64,000 nt of DNA from Methylomonas albis (lineage in GTDB: Bacteria; Pseudomonadota; Gammaproteobacteria; Methylococcales; Methylomonadaceae). Below are positions 38,701 through 47,800 of the stretch, piece by piece. The translations under genes were made by a program, and so were the position numbers. Numbering within the stretch: the first letter of the stretch is position 1; every line of letters begins with the position of its first letter. The DNA is taken from contig NZ_JACXSS010000001.1 of the NCBI RefSeq assembly GCF_014850955.1, positions 5,146,001-5,210,000 on the forward strand. The letters run 5' to 3'. Under the pieces are notes generated by a model. It saw nothing but the letters and a program-made list of their open reading frames with translations, had not been told where the DNA came from and did no database searches.

Positions 38701-39238
38701 CGCGCGCCGTCAGTTCGATTAGTTGCTGGTTGGTTTCGACTTGCTCGCTGGCATCTTGAAGTTTAGCCTTGAGTTGTTCAATCTGGATAGTCAACTCGCG
38801 CAATTCAAGACTAGGATCGGTCGGAGCGATGAAGGGACCAGGTTTGAAATTTATGCCTTGCTTGCCAAAGGCCTGATGAAACCAAATCGCCAAGGCACGG
38901 GCAATGCGCAGACCATCCAGGGCTTCTTTGTGTTGGGTTTTGAATTGATGGGTAGCGCGGTTACCTTCGATTCGCAAGGTGTGGAACAGCTCAGCCACAT
39001 TGGCATCGAGACGAATTTCCCGATTGAGCTTGAACAATAAATCGGCTTGGCTGGTTTTGTCGTCAAATTCAATGCCACAACGCGCCGCCAAGTCTTGAGC
39101 AAGCGCCTCACCTAGTTGGCGGAGTTTGATCAGCGTAGTGTTGGGATCACTGGCAAAAACACGTTCCGCAGCCGAGGCGAGCTGGAAAAATAAGGGATCA
39201 TGCTCTTTGAGGAATTCGAAGTTGCTCTTTTCGGCCAT
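35768..39238 (-). CDS. hsdR: HsdR, type I restriction subunit
   Basis: 1156 residues. An N-terminal DUF4145-like region (about 20-125) and coiled coil (about 150-250) come before the nuclease core with ADYVLFAGLTPIAVVEAKRE (Asp...Glu-x-Lys). The SF2 translocase has Walker A AMATGTGKTRTII, the DEAH box CLIVDEAHRGY, TATPAK and the motif VI segment EQMLGRATRRCDEIG. Complete, first gene of the hsdRMS operon. The N-terminal DUF4145 places it near the EcoEI-type group. Confidence 0.95.
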   Translation of the reverse strand: MAEKSNFEFLKEHDPLFFQLASAAERVFASDPNTTLIKLRQLGEALAQDLAARCGIEFDDKTSQADLLFKLNREIRLDANVAELFHTLRIEGNRATHQFKTQHKEALDGLRIARALAIWFHQAFGKQGINFKPGPFIAPTDPSLELRELTIQIEQLKAKLQDASEQVETNQQLIELTAREKEQYAVLAEQMDAEARIFEQMAQAHEQQLHQERQAFEARLQAMQTELETKEQASEEASASIKKATAELSLNEELTRILIDQQLIAAGWEADTEQLTYQRGARPEKGKNKAIAEWPTKGKQAADYVLFAGLTPIAVVEAKRENVNVAGKIPQAERYARGFTPTTNMQTAWQQQGRTIAWPDHEDGHYQIPFVYSCNGRPFVKQLAEQSGTWFRDVREPSNLAKPLPDFHSPTGLLDKLERSKAAAEEKLKQEGFAYLRLRDYQEKAVQAAELALAANQTNCLLAMATGTGKTRTIIGLMYRFLKAERFKRILFLVDRKALGQQAIDNFNDATLEQNQTLSKIYNVAELGDMAAEAETRIQVATVQAMVKRIFQSDNPPNIDAYDCLIVDEAHRGYTLDQDMTEGEMAMRDVAQYLSSYRRVLDYFDAFKIGLTATPAKHTTEIFGKPVYTYSYREAVADDWLIDHEPPIRYQTLLSQKGIQFAKGSQVSVINTQTGAVELATLDDDMNFDVDDFNRRVISPSFNKVICKELVKELDPFGDEKTMIFCASDRHADMVKRILDRLYKKLYGDEYNEAAVKKITGQSDKVNQLIRQYKNERYPSIAITVDLLTTGIDVPKICHVVFFRRVRSRILYEQMLGRATRRCDEIGKTVFRIYDPVDIYATLKDVSDMKPLVKDPNISIEQLIEELNNPKSLTATGTKPDVSHAQDVLNALSQRIMRILRKAKTKAANKPELQKKLSELEDSWGVAPEQLHQHLHQLGPQQAAQFIQNNANLLNQLEQVKTLLGSEYYPLLAEHEDELKVREQSYGKYDKPADYLESFNDFIKNQINQSAALAVVVNKPKDLTREQLREIRLLLDQNGYSEAKLQSAWRNQTNQDIAASIIGYIRQAAIGEALIPFEQRVVHAMQKIYALHPWTQVQRKWLDRLAKQLSHEVVIDQTFVNRVFANDGGAKTLNNLLNQQLDTVLDTLSESLWSAA

Positions 39239-39776
39239 TATTCCCTCTTATTGAATTCGCGGTTCCGTCGCTTCCATCGAGCGTGAGATTGAAGATTACG
39301 TTTTGTTTTCAGCGTCGTAATTGAACGGACATCTTATAACACGTGCCTTGCTTCGCCTTAATATGTTAGCTCTTTTTATGGGGACGGTACGGATTCCTTC
39401 TCAAATGAGTAACAGGTGGCAGGCATAGTCCCCCCAAACCAGCCACCCATTCCGATACTATTACGCCAGTAGTGAATGGGGGATTTGGGAGGTGGGGAAT
39501 TGTTGCAATCGACCCAGGCTGATGACATGGACCCTAAGCGGAAATTCACGGAACAATATTCAGCGTCCGCTAAAGTCCTTAATCTGGCATCAAATCAACG
39601 GCATTACGGCATTACGGCATCACGGCATTAAAGTTTTTAAAACTGGTTATCGTTTCGCACAACCCATAAGGGGCTGTAGAAAAATAGGTAGGCCAATATA
39701 ATGACAGCAGCCTAAAAGTATCAGAAAATACATTTCGTTGAAATATTTCGTACATTCCTCTATCCATAGTTTTTCA
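39239..39776. other. Intergenic region between hsdR and an unknown gene pair
   Basis: Divergent promoters are expected. An imperfect long inverted repeat (about 39430-39506) pairs CCCAAA..CCCATTC with GAATGGG..TTTGGG. Four tandem 8-bp units GGCATTAC follow at 39600-39631. No ORF with credible composition was seen. Confidence 0.45.
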
Positions 39777-40154
39777 ATGCCTTATTCCCCAAATCCGCAG
39801 CATCGGAACACGCAATTTTCCAGCACAAAATCTCAATGGACGATCCCGATACCTGCGGAAGAAGCGAGTTTTAATCACTCTGTTGATCAAAACTGGGCTA
39901 CCAACAATATTTATTGGGGACTGCACTTAGTCGAGCTAAAGCCCGAAAATCTTGGGATTTCGCCTTGTAGTAATCAATTATTCATAGCTAAGTTTGTTTC
40001 CGATCAAGGGAATTGGCATGGCTACCCTGTCGCAACATGGCTCTCTCCGTTTGATAAGCCTGATGAACAGACTCTAACTGTTTGGGAGAATCGTGGTCTT
40101 ATTAGTACTCCGAAAAAATCTAAGATTCATAGAGGTAAAAGATGCAGCCTGTAA
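39777..40154 (+). CDS. Unknown small protein, first of a two-gene pair
   Basis: 125 residues from ATG 39777; a TTG 13 codons upstream is the only longer alternative. The sequence contains NIYWGLHLVELKPENLG and GNWHGYPVATWLSPFDKPDE, with several Trp and Pro and a basic C-tail. No signal peptide, membrane segment or recognised family. It overlaps the next gene by 13 bases and is presumably co-translated with it. The pair sits between hsdR and the transposon's right end. Confidence 0.6.
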   Translation: MPYSPNPQHRNTQFSSTKSQWTIPIPAEEASFNHSVDQNWATNNIYWGLHLVELKPENLGISPCSNQLFIAKFVSDQGNWHGYPVATWLSPFDKPDEQTLTVWENRGLISTPKKSKIHRGKRCSL

Positions 40155-41389
40155 AAATCACTATTTTAGGCAGCTTTTGGGATTCTCAGATCTATTCGAG
40201 TGAATTGATGCTTTTCGACGAAGAAGGATCTATTCTTCGCATTGACTGGAGAGGTGCCATCGACAACTTGGCGCAGAAGAACCAATCAGTACAAACAGCT
40301 CTCAGAGTAGCTTTTTTAGATGGAGATCTTTTTTATAGCTCGAAGGTTCGCAAAATACTTCTCGACCCGGAATTGGCAACACCTATCAAGGGGCAGTTAA
40401 GCACGCTCTCTGCAATCGATTTATGTAAAGATCTGGGAGATCTGAAAGATTATCGATCCCACGAAAGTAGTCCCTTCGATTTTTTACCAACTGATACCGA
40501 AGTCTACTACAACACCATTTTTGCAAGCGGTGATACCGGTCTATTCTCGTCCCCTCGTACAGCTAAACCAAAAAGGAACTCATCTATTTTTTCCAGAGCC
40601 TCTAAGCATCATGATGGCTCGATTTTTCAAGTTAAGGCTTCCGACCATTACACTTCACTCGCTACTGCTGCAGGTGATGACGGGTTAATTGAATTCCCAT
40701 TTAACAAAGAAGAAAGTTTATCTGGAAAGACAAATGCGATAGGCCAATCTAAAACTTTGGCAAATAGATCATGCAGTTCATGTGACTGGGCTTTTCAGAG
40801 TGTCATGGGGTGGACCTCGAACAGTGCTTTTTTTGCTAGCTTCACGGAAGAGAAAGACCCGGACAGTAGAAAAACTGTTAGACGTCAAGATCGTGTAGTC
40901 GAAATTTCTGAAGTCTTTCAAGGGGCGACTCGAAACGCCAACGTTACAAACCGTTCCATTGCATGGGGTGCAAGAGAAAAACTTTACTTCCTCACTGATT
41001 CTGGGATTGATGTTGCTGACTACAATCCCAACTCACAGAAAAATATTAACAATAAGAGTAAAAGAAATGCAGAAATGTTCGACATCAAAGGACAAATTAA
41101 ATCCAATATAAACTTAGATCAAGTTGTAGCTACTACTACAGCACCTTTCGGAACCGTTATTGAACTTGATGAAAGTCTGTTAGTTTTACGTAGTGATGGT
41201 AAGGTTGAAACCTTTATCGGTGAACCAGTTCATTGGAGAGTTTTTCCCAGATCAGAACATTACAGTAATCAGCTTCACATCATGTACGAAGACCGATTGG
41301 AAATCATTTCTTTTGTCCACGACTATTTTGTAAATCAGAGCGAAAAATTATCTGGATTTACTCGTAAGGTTGAAGATATTGTTCTTTAA
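40142..41389 (+). CDS. Unknown protein with beta-propeller-like repeats
   Basis: 415 residues; the ATG has AGAGG 7 bases upstream. Short alternating strands recur with tryptophan/aromatic ends, for example VKITILGSFWDSQIYSSELM, SLATAAGDDGLIEFPF, SIAWGAREKLYFLTDSGI and ESLLVLRSDGKVETFIG. This suggests a WD40/propeller-like fold used for sensing or binding. There are no catalytic motifs that I recognise. As cargo next to restriction genes it may belong to a defence module, but this is only by association. Confidence 0.6.
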   Translation: MQPVKITILGSFWDSQIYSSELMLFDEEGSILRIDWRGAIDNLAQKNQSVQTALRVAFLDGDLFYSSKVRKILLDPELATPIKGQLSTLSAIDLCKDLGDLKDYRSHESSPFDFLPTDTEVYYNTIFASGDTGLFSSPRTAKPKRNSSIFSRASKHHDGSIFQVKASDHYTSLATAAGDDGLIEFPFNKEESLSGKTNAIGQSKTLANRSCSSCDWAFQSVMGWTSNSAFFASFTEEKDPDSRKTVRRQDRVVEISEVFQGATRNANVTNRSIAWGAREKLYFLTDSGIDVADYNPNSQKNINNKSKRNAEMFDIKGQIKSNINLDQVVATTTAPFGTVIELDESLLVLRSDGKVETFIGEPVHWRVFPRSEHYSNQLHIMYEDRLEIISFVHDYFVNQSEKLSGFTRKVEDIVL

Positions 41390-41804
41390 ACGGGATTTTT
41401 TAGCCTTCCCAAGTTATTGACTGTAATGTGCCAATTTGCAGTCATTGATCAACCGGTGTAATAAGTCGGCTATTGGCCGAACTTGCTCTAAAAGAATTGA
41501 AGGAGCAAAACTGACCCTTAGTCTAGGGTAAGTTTGCAACCAACACCCGCCGCTTCAGCTCGACGGAAGTAACGGCAGCAATGGCAGCCGCCCTGAGAGA
41601 GACTACTCTACTCCGTTACCTACCCTTAAACCTCTAATATATCGACCGCCAGGTATTGGCGATTACGACAATTCGCCTTCTCCAAAAAACTCATTCCCTA
41701 CTAGCGTAATCATATCGAAATCGATGGCCGACAACACATTGGAACAGATAGCGGTTTTCAATCGGAGTAACTGGCCGGGTTTCTGACGTAATACGCACTT
41801 GGAA
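41390..41804. other. Non-coding end of the IS21-family element
   Basis: No credible ORF. Contains a CTTAGTCTAGG near-palindrome around 41517. Probably spacer between cargo and the right terminal repeats. Confidence 0.4.
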
Positions 41805-41898
41805 GTGTGCAAGTTGATAAAAAGCCCTGTGCAGCTAGAAAAGTTAATGGTGTGCAAGTTGTGTGATTTTGCGTGTGCAAGTGAGCTGCGATTTCGCA
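41805..41898 (-). repeat. IS21-type right terminal repeat array
   Basis: Inverted copies GTGTGCAAGT at 41805-41814, 41850-41859 and 41873-41882, ending in TGCGATTTCGCA at the tip. Orientation is opposite to the left array, as expected of transposon ends. Confidence 0.88.
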
Positions 41899-42824
41899 GG
41901 TGGCTCAAATCCGATTTCAAAACCCAACGGTAAACGGGTATGGCGATCGAGAATGAATGTCACCGTGGGTCGACCAATGGTTAAGCCGGTCAATTCATCG
42001 TTGATCAATAGATCCAAGGGCGTATGGTCAACTTCGGCCCGCTCCAGGATATATTTGGGTTCCGGGCCTCTGCCCGTTGCTCGGAAATGTTTGTCGGCCG
42101 CTTGTTTGCCCTTCCTGGCCGCCATGACCAAGTATTCATCATAGGTACCAACGTAACGGTAGACGGTTGCTCGGCTGGGAATAGCGAGAGGAGTATTTCG
42201 ATTGACGTTTAGAGCCTTAATCTTAAGCGCTAATGCCTCATAGACATCATTAACACTATTACCTTCAGCTTTGAGATAGATTTCATCTACGAGCTGTTGG
42301 ACCAGCGTCTCCATCTCTTTGATAATCCGTCGCTTATTCTTAGGGCCTCGTTTATCTTTAATCAAAGCGGTGATCGAACGATCGGCCTTAATCCACTTCT
42401 TCCACCACAACTCGACCGTCAGTGCTGAGGGCGGCTTGACATCATTGTTTTCATCCGCAACCAACTTGATCACCCTGGGCAATCGGCTGTAACTCACGTT
42501 TACACCCAATAGCTCATCAGCTTTTTTCACGTATTGATATTGGTAATAAACTTCTTTTTGTATTGCCTGCGGATAAGCCGATAAATCGCATTCCAAACGC
42601 TGACGATCTTCCGGATTGCCGGTAACATCAACAGTCTGCTGCCCAGCCAATGTGAGTTCTCCAGAGCTAATAAAACCCAACAGCATAGTTTTGGTATAAC
42701 TGGCTAGTGCCAAGTCACTTTTGCGCTCTAACTGGCATTGACCATCCTCAAGCATACGGATTAGACGGTATGGCACATTGTTTAAAATCAGGTCCTGTCC
42801 GGTATGTAAAGAAGCAAGTTTCAT
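41899..42824 (-). pseudogene. tnsB: tnsB, N-terminal part (split by the IS21-family element)
   Basis: Encodes the first ~300 residues of the Tn7-like transposase: an N-terminal HTH region (MKLASLHTGQDLILNNVPYR), SRATVYRYVGTYDEYLV and the first catalytic Asp in ILERAEVDHTPLDLLI. It is cut after GFEIGFEPP; ribosomes would read 14-15 foreign residues into the IS end before a stop. ATG 42824 with GGAG upstream is chosen over an earlier in-frame ATG. It overlaps tnsA by 77 bases. Confidence 0.9.
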
Positions 42825-43530
42825 GATGGTCTCCAATAGCTGAGGTAAAAAGTGGGCTGGTGTTGTCGAGCGGTTGGTCAAAATCAAAGCCGATATGCAA
42901 TTGCGCAATAAGGGCAAAGGCCATAGACCGAAAACCCAAAAATCGGCTTAAAGCCTCCAAGGTTGGATCAGTTACCTGTTCCACCCAAGCCTTGGCTTGT
43001 TCGGAAATATGAGGGGGAATCTCGTAGCGCAGATACGGTCTTAGAATTGAAAAATTCCGGATTCGATGGGGAAAATTCAGCTCTTCCTCAGTCAAGACGA
43101 TGAAACGGTGCCCTTTTTCGGCCAAAAACTGGTGGGCTACTTGCAGCCCCTCCAGTACTTTCGGCGTGAACAACTTGGATAACGGCTTAACTTCAACGTA
43201 ACAAATTTCGCCATTTTGCAAGGTCAGCTCAAAGTCCGGCGTATATCGGAACATTCCCTTTGATGCTGGTAGGTAGAAGGTTTGCGGCTGCTCTCTGAAT
43301 GCCTTAACCGCTGGGGAAAATTCAAAGTGGTAACAAGCTTTTTGTTCATTCTGTGATTCCCAGGCAATCGAGCGATTAATTTTTGTCGAAGGAACTCCCC
43401 CCCGAACCTGGCCACGAGATCGCGTCACTGGCTCTCTTGCTCGCTCAGCTTTGGGCTGAGGCGTAATATTGAGGCGCAAATCTGGCCTCCGACCAGCATT
43501 TTGCCGCTGGTCATCAAATTCAATAGACAT
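42748..43530 (-). CDS. tnsA: TnsA-family transposon-end endonuclease
   Basis: 260 residues. The restriction-enzyme-like core shows Glu in AWESQNEQKACYHFEFSP, Asp99 in FRYTPDFEL and Glu113/Lys115 in ICYVEVKPLSK, matching the catalytic set of TnsA, which cuts the 5' ends so that the element moves by cut-and-paste. The C-terminal half would contact TnsC. First gene of the operon, with the control region upstream (43531-43771). Confidence 0.85.
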   Translation of the reverse strand: MSIEFDDQRQNAGRRPDLRLNITPQPKAERAREPVTRSRGQVRGGVPSTKINRSIAWESQNEQKACYHFEFSPAVKAFREQPQTFYLPASKGMFRYTPDFELTLQNGEICYVEVKPLSKLFTPKVLEGLQVAHQFLAEKGHRFIVLTEEELNFPHRIRNFSILRPYLRYEIPPHISEQAKAWVEQVTDPTLEALSRFLGFRSMAFALIAQLHIGFDFDQPLDNTSPLFTSAIGDHHETCFFTYRTGPDFKQCAIPSNPYA

Positions 43531-43593
43531 AACGATTCCTTACCGCATTAGATGCGGCAAATCCTCACAACTTAAGCTGTGATGTTGAATACG

Positions 43594-43625
43594 CCTGTTT
43601 TTTGGCAAAAGAATGCCTATATCGG
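43594..43625 (+). promoter_or_regulatory. Shared motif upstream of tnsA
   Basis: CCTGTTTTTTGGCAAAAGAATGCC plus TATATCGG lies about 65 bases before the tnsA start. It resembles ACTGTTTTTGGCAAAATATTTGC plus GATATC at 44308 upstream of the XRE gene, and an inverted form (TTTTTTGGCATTTTGCCG) at 44352-44370. Either an operator for the XRE protein or a TnsB-binding end repeat. Confidence 0.5.
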
Positions 43626-43742
43626 GTCGTAAAACTCGATAATCAACAGGAAGTTAGAAGCTGAAGGGGCTTGACGCTGATGGGAACTTTGATGATACTG
43701 AAGTCGCCAAACGTAGGTATCAATCAATGATTCTTACACCAG

Positions 43743-43773
43743 CGGGGCAAGCCGCAAGGTTTGTCCCGTTTTT
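43743..43773 (+). terminator. Hairpin with T-run between tnsA and the XRE gene
   Basis: CGGGGCAA pairs with TTGTCCCG and CC with GG around GCAA, followed by T5 on the plus strand. It directly abuts the XRE stop codon, and could insulate the tnsA control region from that side. Confidence 0.6.
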
Positions 43774-44194
43774 ACATGTGAACCTCCCGATTTTTTCGAC
43801 GCCTTATTTTCTGAACCGGATATTCTGGTTGAGCCGCCAAGGTCTCTTTCAATAAGATGAATTCTCGGATCATCCGTACTTGAAATGGGGATAGGTCTAG
43901 CTGATGCTTCCTCAGATCGCTGAATAACCAATAAACGTCCAGCGGTACTTCTTTTTCGATAATAACCTTACGATTAGAAGCATCAGCCGCTTCAACTAGC
44001 TGTGCGTGTTCATCCGCTGATAAATTAAGAACTTTTGCCAAACGATCGATAAACGCTTGGGGAGGAGGGCCTTTTCTCCCCGTTTCTAAAGACGATATGT
44101 AAGTTTGCTCATAGCCGATCAAGTCAGAGAGCTCTGACTGGCAGATGCCTCGGGAGGCTCTGATAGCTTGTAGCAGATGAGAAAATGGACTCAC
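43772..44194 (-). CDS. XRE-family transcriptional regulator
   Basis: 140 residues with an N-terminal Cro/C1-type HTH (FSHLLQAIRASRGICQSELS, then DLIGYEQTYISSLETGRKG) and a C-terminal helical region of about 60 residues for dimerisation or sensing. Upstream of tnsA on the same strand. Motifs shared by its own upstream region and that of tnsA suggest it controls both (inference). Confidence 0.82.
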   Translation of the reverse strand: MSPFSHLLQAIRASRGICQSELSDLIGYEQTYISSLETGRKGPPPQAFIDRLAKVLNLSADEHAQLVEAADASNRKVIIEKEVPLDVYWLFSDLRKHQLDLSPFQVRMIREFILLKETLAAQPEYPVQKIRRRKNREVHM

Positions 44195-44307
44195 TTTTAT
44201 AAGAAGGCATTAGAGAAATTAATACTGATAACGATGATACTCTAAGCTCAAAAAATATCAAATCATTGAAAATTAAGGAAAAAATAACATACTTATCGTT
44301 GTAAGTG

Positions 44308-44370
44308 ACTGTTTTTGGCAAAATATTTGCGATATCTAGCTTAATTTTTCACGGCAAAATGCCAAAAAAT
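44308..44370. promoter_or_regulatory. Repeated GGCAAAA motif upstream of the XRE gene
   Basis: A direct copy (44308-44334) and an inverted copy (44352-44370) of the TTTTTGGCAAAA-type motif found upstream of tnsA. The inverted copy ends 4 bases before the stop codon of the hsdR remnant, so this may also be the border of the Tn7-like element. Confidence 0.5.
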
Positions 44371-44374
44371 TTAG

Positions 44375-44850
44375 CTAATAATATTGTCGTATGTAGCTGT
44401 AAGCCTTCTCAAACAGCTCCATCGGCATGCAGTTTGTATTTGAACAAGGATTTGCGTAGCGCCTTTTTGACCTCCCGCTCGCCGGCCAAGGTATTTTGCC
44501 AACCGGGAAAACGCACCAGCCGGACGATTTCGTCGATGTCTGCCACCACACGCTCGACAATAATCGGAGTATCGGCGGTTTTGACTTCGTTGAATAATTC
44601 GGTCAATGCCGATTTACCATGATCCTCATCTTCTTCCGGCGGTGTTTCCTTCTCGGTCTGCAAAACTTCCTTGGCAATTTGCGTAACTGTTTCAAAAACT
44701 CGACGCTGTTCAGCGCGCCGTTCTCAAAACGGTCGCGTAAAACGATAAATGTATTCAGTGGACGTTCATTCCGTGGATCGTCACGGGTCGGGCGAGTGTT
44801 ATCGATAAGGAACGGCAGCACATAGAACTGAACATTCTTCGTAAATTCGT
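44375..44850 (-). pseudogene. hsdR remnant (C-terminal end, frameshifted)
   Basis: Three frames in series encode the C-terminal end of a type I restriction subunit: FYVLPFLIDNTRPTRDDPRN and NTFIVLRDRFENGALNS, then IIVERVVADIDEIVRLVRFP and GEREVKKALRKSLFKYKLHA, then ELFEKAYSYIRQYY and a stop. At least two frameshifts. It begins within two bases of the stop codon of the helicase gene upstream, so the helicase operon appears to have replaced or interrupted an old restriction locus. It is unrelated in sequence to the intact hsdR end at 35768. Confidence 0.8.
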
Positions 44851-44851
44851 A

Positions 44852-47800
44852 CTAGGTGCCAACAAGGTCGTCAGGCCCCAAATACGCTATGTCTATCCGA
44901 CCAGCGTCTTGAGACACTTGGGCACGTATCAGGCCAGCTCTCCCAGGTGCAAGTGCTGCTTGCAGCGTCCCCACCAGCACACCGTCCGCAGCAAGCACGC
45001 GTGGTTGACCTGCCCAATAATGGAGTTGAACTGGTGTTCCTGGCGGTGGATGTACTCCGAGCCACGTCACCCCTGCCCAGTACCGGCGGTCTGCCCAGAC
45101 GCGGTTTGCGCGCGGTGTGAAGCTTTGCGCAAACTCCATCCACATCACCCTCGTCTCTGGTGTCGGCCAATCAGGTCTTACGCTCCACGCCGCAAGATCA
45201 TCCGAACCGAGCCAGTGCCGCAGCTCCTGGGCCGTTTGGAAGGTTGCCCCACTGTCCGTGACAGCCTTTATAGCGCCGAGCCGAGAGTTGAACCCCGCCT
45301 GAATGAGGATCGCAACCGACCTATTCAACGTTCCAGTTTCAACGGCAGCCACAGCGAAGCCAAGCTCACAGTCCTCAAGCGAAAGGAGCCCATCAATGGT
45401 GTCGCCGTTGGCAACTCCACGCACCCGAATGGCCTCCATCGCCCATGGGAGGCGGTAGACAAGGCCTCCTTCAATGAACTGCAGCGTCTCCGACTCCTGG
45501 CCGGCGGCGATGGCGAAGAGAGGTTCGCCGAGAAGCCAGGCGCGGAGAATGTCACGCCAATTTCCCGGCATAGGGTCTGGTATGAATGGATAGAAGACGA
45601 AGACGCGTTCCGCAATCGCTGTAATTGCGGCTATCGCCGCCTCAACATCGCCATTGAGAATGCTGCCGTTGGCCCGAATCAGAAAAAGGTTCGCATCCTC
45701 TGCAATGGCATCCAGTGCCTGCCCGGTTCCCAATCCCACGCCTGCCAAGAAGTAGCCCCGGCGGCGTGCTGTAGTCGATTGGCTCCAGATATGTCGGCCG
45801 CGAGAAACCAGGCCGGCTTTTAGAACCTGTTGAACCTGCTCGTTTCGCCGCTGAAGACGGCGATGCCACAGAGAAGATTGGAGGATGTCGTCCAGCGCCG
45901 CCGCAACACCTTCGTCCGGAATGTCGTTTTCGCCAATGAGACTCAGGACGGCCGTGTCGAGCGTTGCAATATGCTGCTGCCAATCCGCAAGGGCACGTGC
46001 CCGATCTTCGGGGCTCTCATTCGCGACTTCGGGGAAGGTCCACGCCACGGCGTTGTTTGCAACATAGTCGATAAGCTGATCCAGGTCACCACCGACTTGG
46101 GCTTTCATGCGAGAAAGCAGCGCCACAACGAGTTGCACCAGCCCACTCTCCATATTGCGAGCACCGAGATCATTGATGAGCTTTTCCCAGTTGTTCCGCT
46201 TTTTCGGAATCTCGTCGAACATGGGGAAGAGCACAAGGCCTTCCACGTCGACATAGGCCCGGCCAGCTCGACCGATCACGTTCTTGAACTCGGAGATATC
46301 GATCCTGGTTCCTGCCCGATGGAGGGAGTGCAAGACTACTGCGGTAGCGGACAAATTCAAACCTTGAGCCAAGGTCGGCGACGAGATAGTGACTTTGAGG
46401 ATATTGCTACGCAATAGGCTTTCGACCTCCTTCCGGTAGGCCTTTGGCAAAGCCCCGTGATGAAGCGCCACCCCGAGAAGCAGGCACTTGAGGATTGCAC
46501 TGTCCGGACCCACCCATTCCTCACCAAGCGCTATTGCAGTAGCGAGAACAGCAGGGTCTGCTTCCAGTAATGGTCGCAGCGCTCCACGCTTGTGGAGGTC
46601 GACAATCACGTCTGCAAACGGTTCGATGCTACGTCGTTCCGGGCAAAAGATGAGGACGGTTTGCCCGTCATCAACCAGCCGCCAAGCGGCCGCAAGACAG
46701 AGTTCCCGCTGATCATTTGGAAAAGGCTTCTTTCGTCGCCCGATAGGTGGCACCACTCCAGTGAGAAAGCGCTGAACCCATGGGCGCTCTTCGCCGACAC
46801 GCAGATTCAGGCGCGCATTGGGGGGAGTCCAGACCACCTCGCCAAACCGCAATCGAGTCGGACGCCAGTCATGTTTGATCAAGCCACCAGGATGGTCTCG
46901 ACGCAGCCATCCGGCGAAGTCGTCGAGTTGGTCGCCGTCAGGGAGAATCGCTGAGAGACACACGATGCGCCGCTCATGTGCATCAGTGCGCCGGAGAAGC
47001 CGCTGGATTTGAACCTCGTAGCGGACTTCCCTTTCGTTCAAGCCGATCATGTGCCCCTCGTCGAAGACAAGTAGGCCAACGTCATCGAGGAGAGAGGGTT
47101 CGTTGCGAAGCGCAAAGTCGAGTTTCTCCGGCGTCGCGACAACGATATCACTTTCCCGGATCGCATCCTCATCAAAGCCGCTAACCCCGATGCTGCCATA
47201 GAGTGCTGAGATCGTCTTGCCGAGTGGACCAAAGGTTCTCTGAAGGGTTGTTTCGGTCTGCGCGGACAGCGCTCGAAGCGGCGTGATGAAGACTACGCGC
47301 TTCCCACCGGCGAGGCAGCGCAGAATGCATAGTTCAGCGATGCGCGTCTTGCCCGCGCTGGTAGGCAAAGAGACAACCAGATCGTCCGCTTGATCAACCG
47401 CACGGTTTGCTGCATCAATCTGCGAAGGCCAGAGATCCACTTCGGCTTTCGGGCGACGCAACATCAGCGCAATAAATAACTCGCGAAGTCTGGGCCAATC
47501 GTTCGCCTCTCCGCCCGCCGGTTGATGCGGAATCCTCTCATGAAAGGTAGTCGTCCACAGATCGGATAGGAGGTGGATGGTTATGCGATACGACCACCAC
47601 TGCGGGAGCATATTCATCTCGCTGCAGATGGCCAGTCCGGTGCGGAGTCGCTCCAACGCTTGTTCTAGCAATGGTCGCTCGCCACGTTCAAGCGCGAGCA
47701 GGAACAGGGCTATCGCCGCCATGAAGGTGTCGGTCAACGCAATGTCGAGGCTATCGAAGACGAAGTCTTCGCCGGTTGCGATATTGACCGCCGCTTCAGC

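Larger units (their letters stand above)
22310..41898. mobile_element. 19.6-kb IS21-family transposon carrying defence cargo
   Basis: Boundaries come from the interrupted tnsB: a 5-bp duplication GGTGG lies at 22305-22309 and 41899-41903, and removing one copy plus the insert restores the tnsB frame. Ends are related inverted repeats: TGCATAATTGCACCC at left, TGCGAAATCGCAGCTC at right (as read inward). Each is followed by three inward copies of ACTTGCACAC-type repeats, typical of IS21 IstA-binding ends. istB/istA lie at the left end. No second end was found just upstream of istA, so the whole 19.6 kb appears to be one unit. Cargo: AAA-subtilase module, Septu-like pair, hsdRMS and an unknown pair. 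Confidence 0.88.
17655..43530 (-). mobile_element. Tn7-like transposition module (tnsA-B-C-tniQ-tniQ), interrupted
   Basis: Five genes in Tn7-like order on the minus strand, each overlapping the next: endonuclease TnsA, DDE transposase TnsB, AAA+ regulator TnsC and two TniQ/TnsD-family target selectors. tnsB is split by a 19.6-kb IS21-family insertion, so the machine is inactive in its present state unless that insertion leaves precisely. The outer ends are unresolved, so the interval given is the gene block only. No CRISPR-Cas genes accompany it, so it is not a CRISPR-guided element as seen here. Confidence 0.85.

Noticed and set aside
17655-43530. CRISPR-associated transposon
   Set aside because: A Tn7-like operon with two TniQ proteins raises the idea, but no Cas gene or repeat-spacer array is present on either strand.
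44909-45823. 304-residue plus-strand ORF
   Set aside because: Antisense shadow of the G+C-rich helicase gene; composition rich in Arg, Cys and Pro and no start signal.
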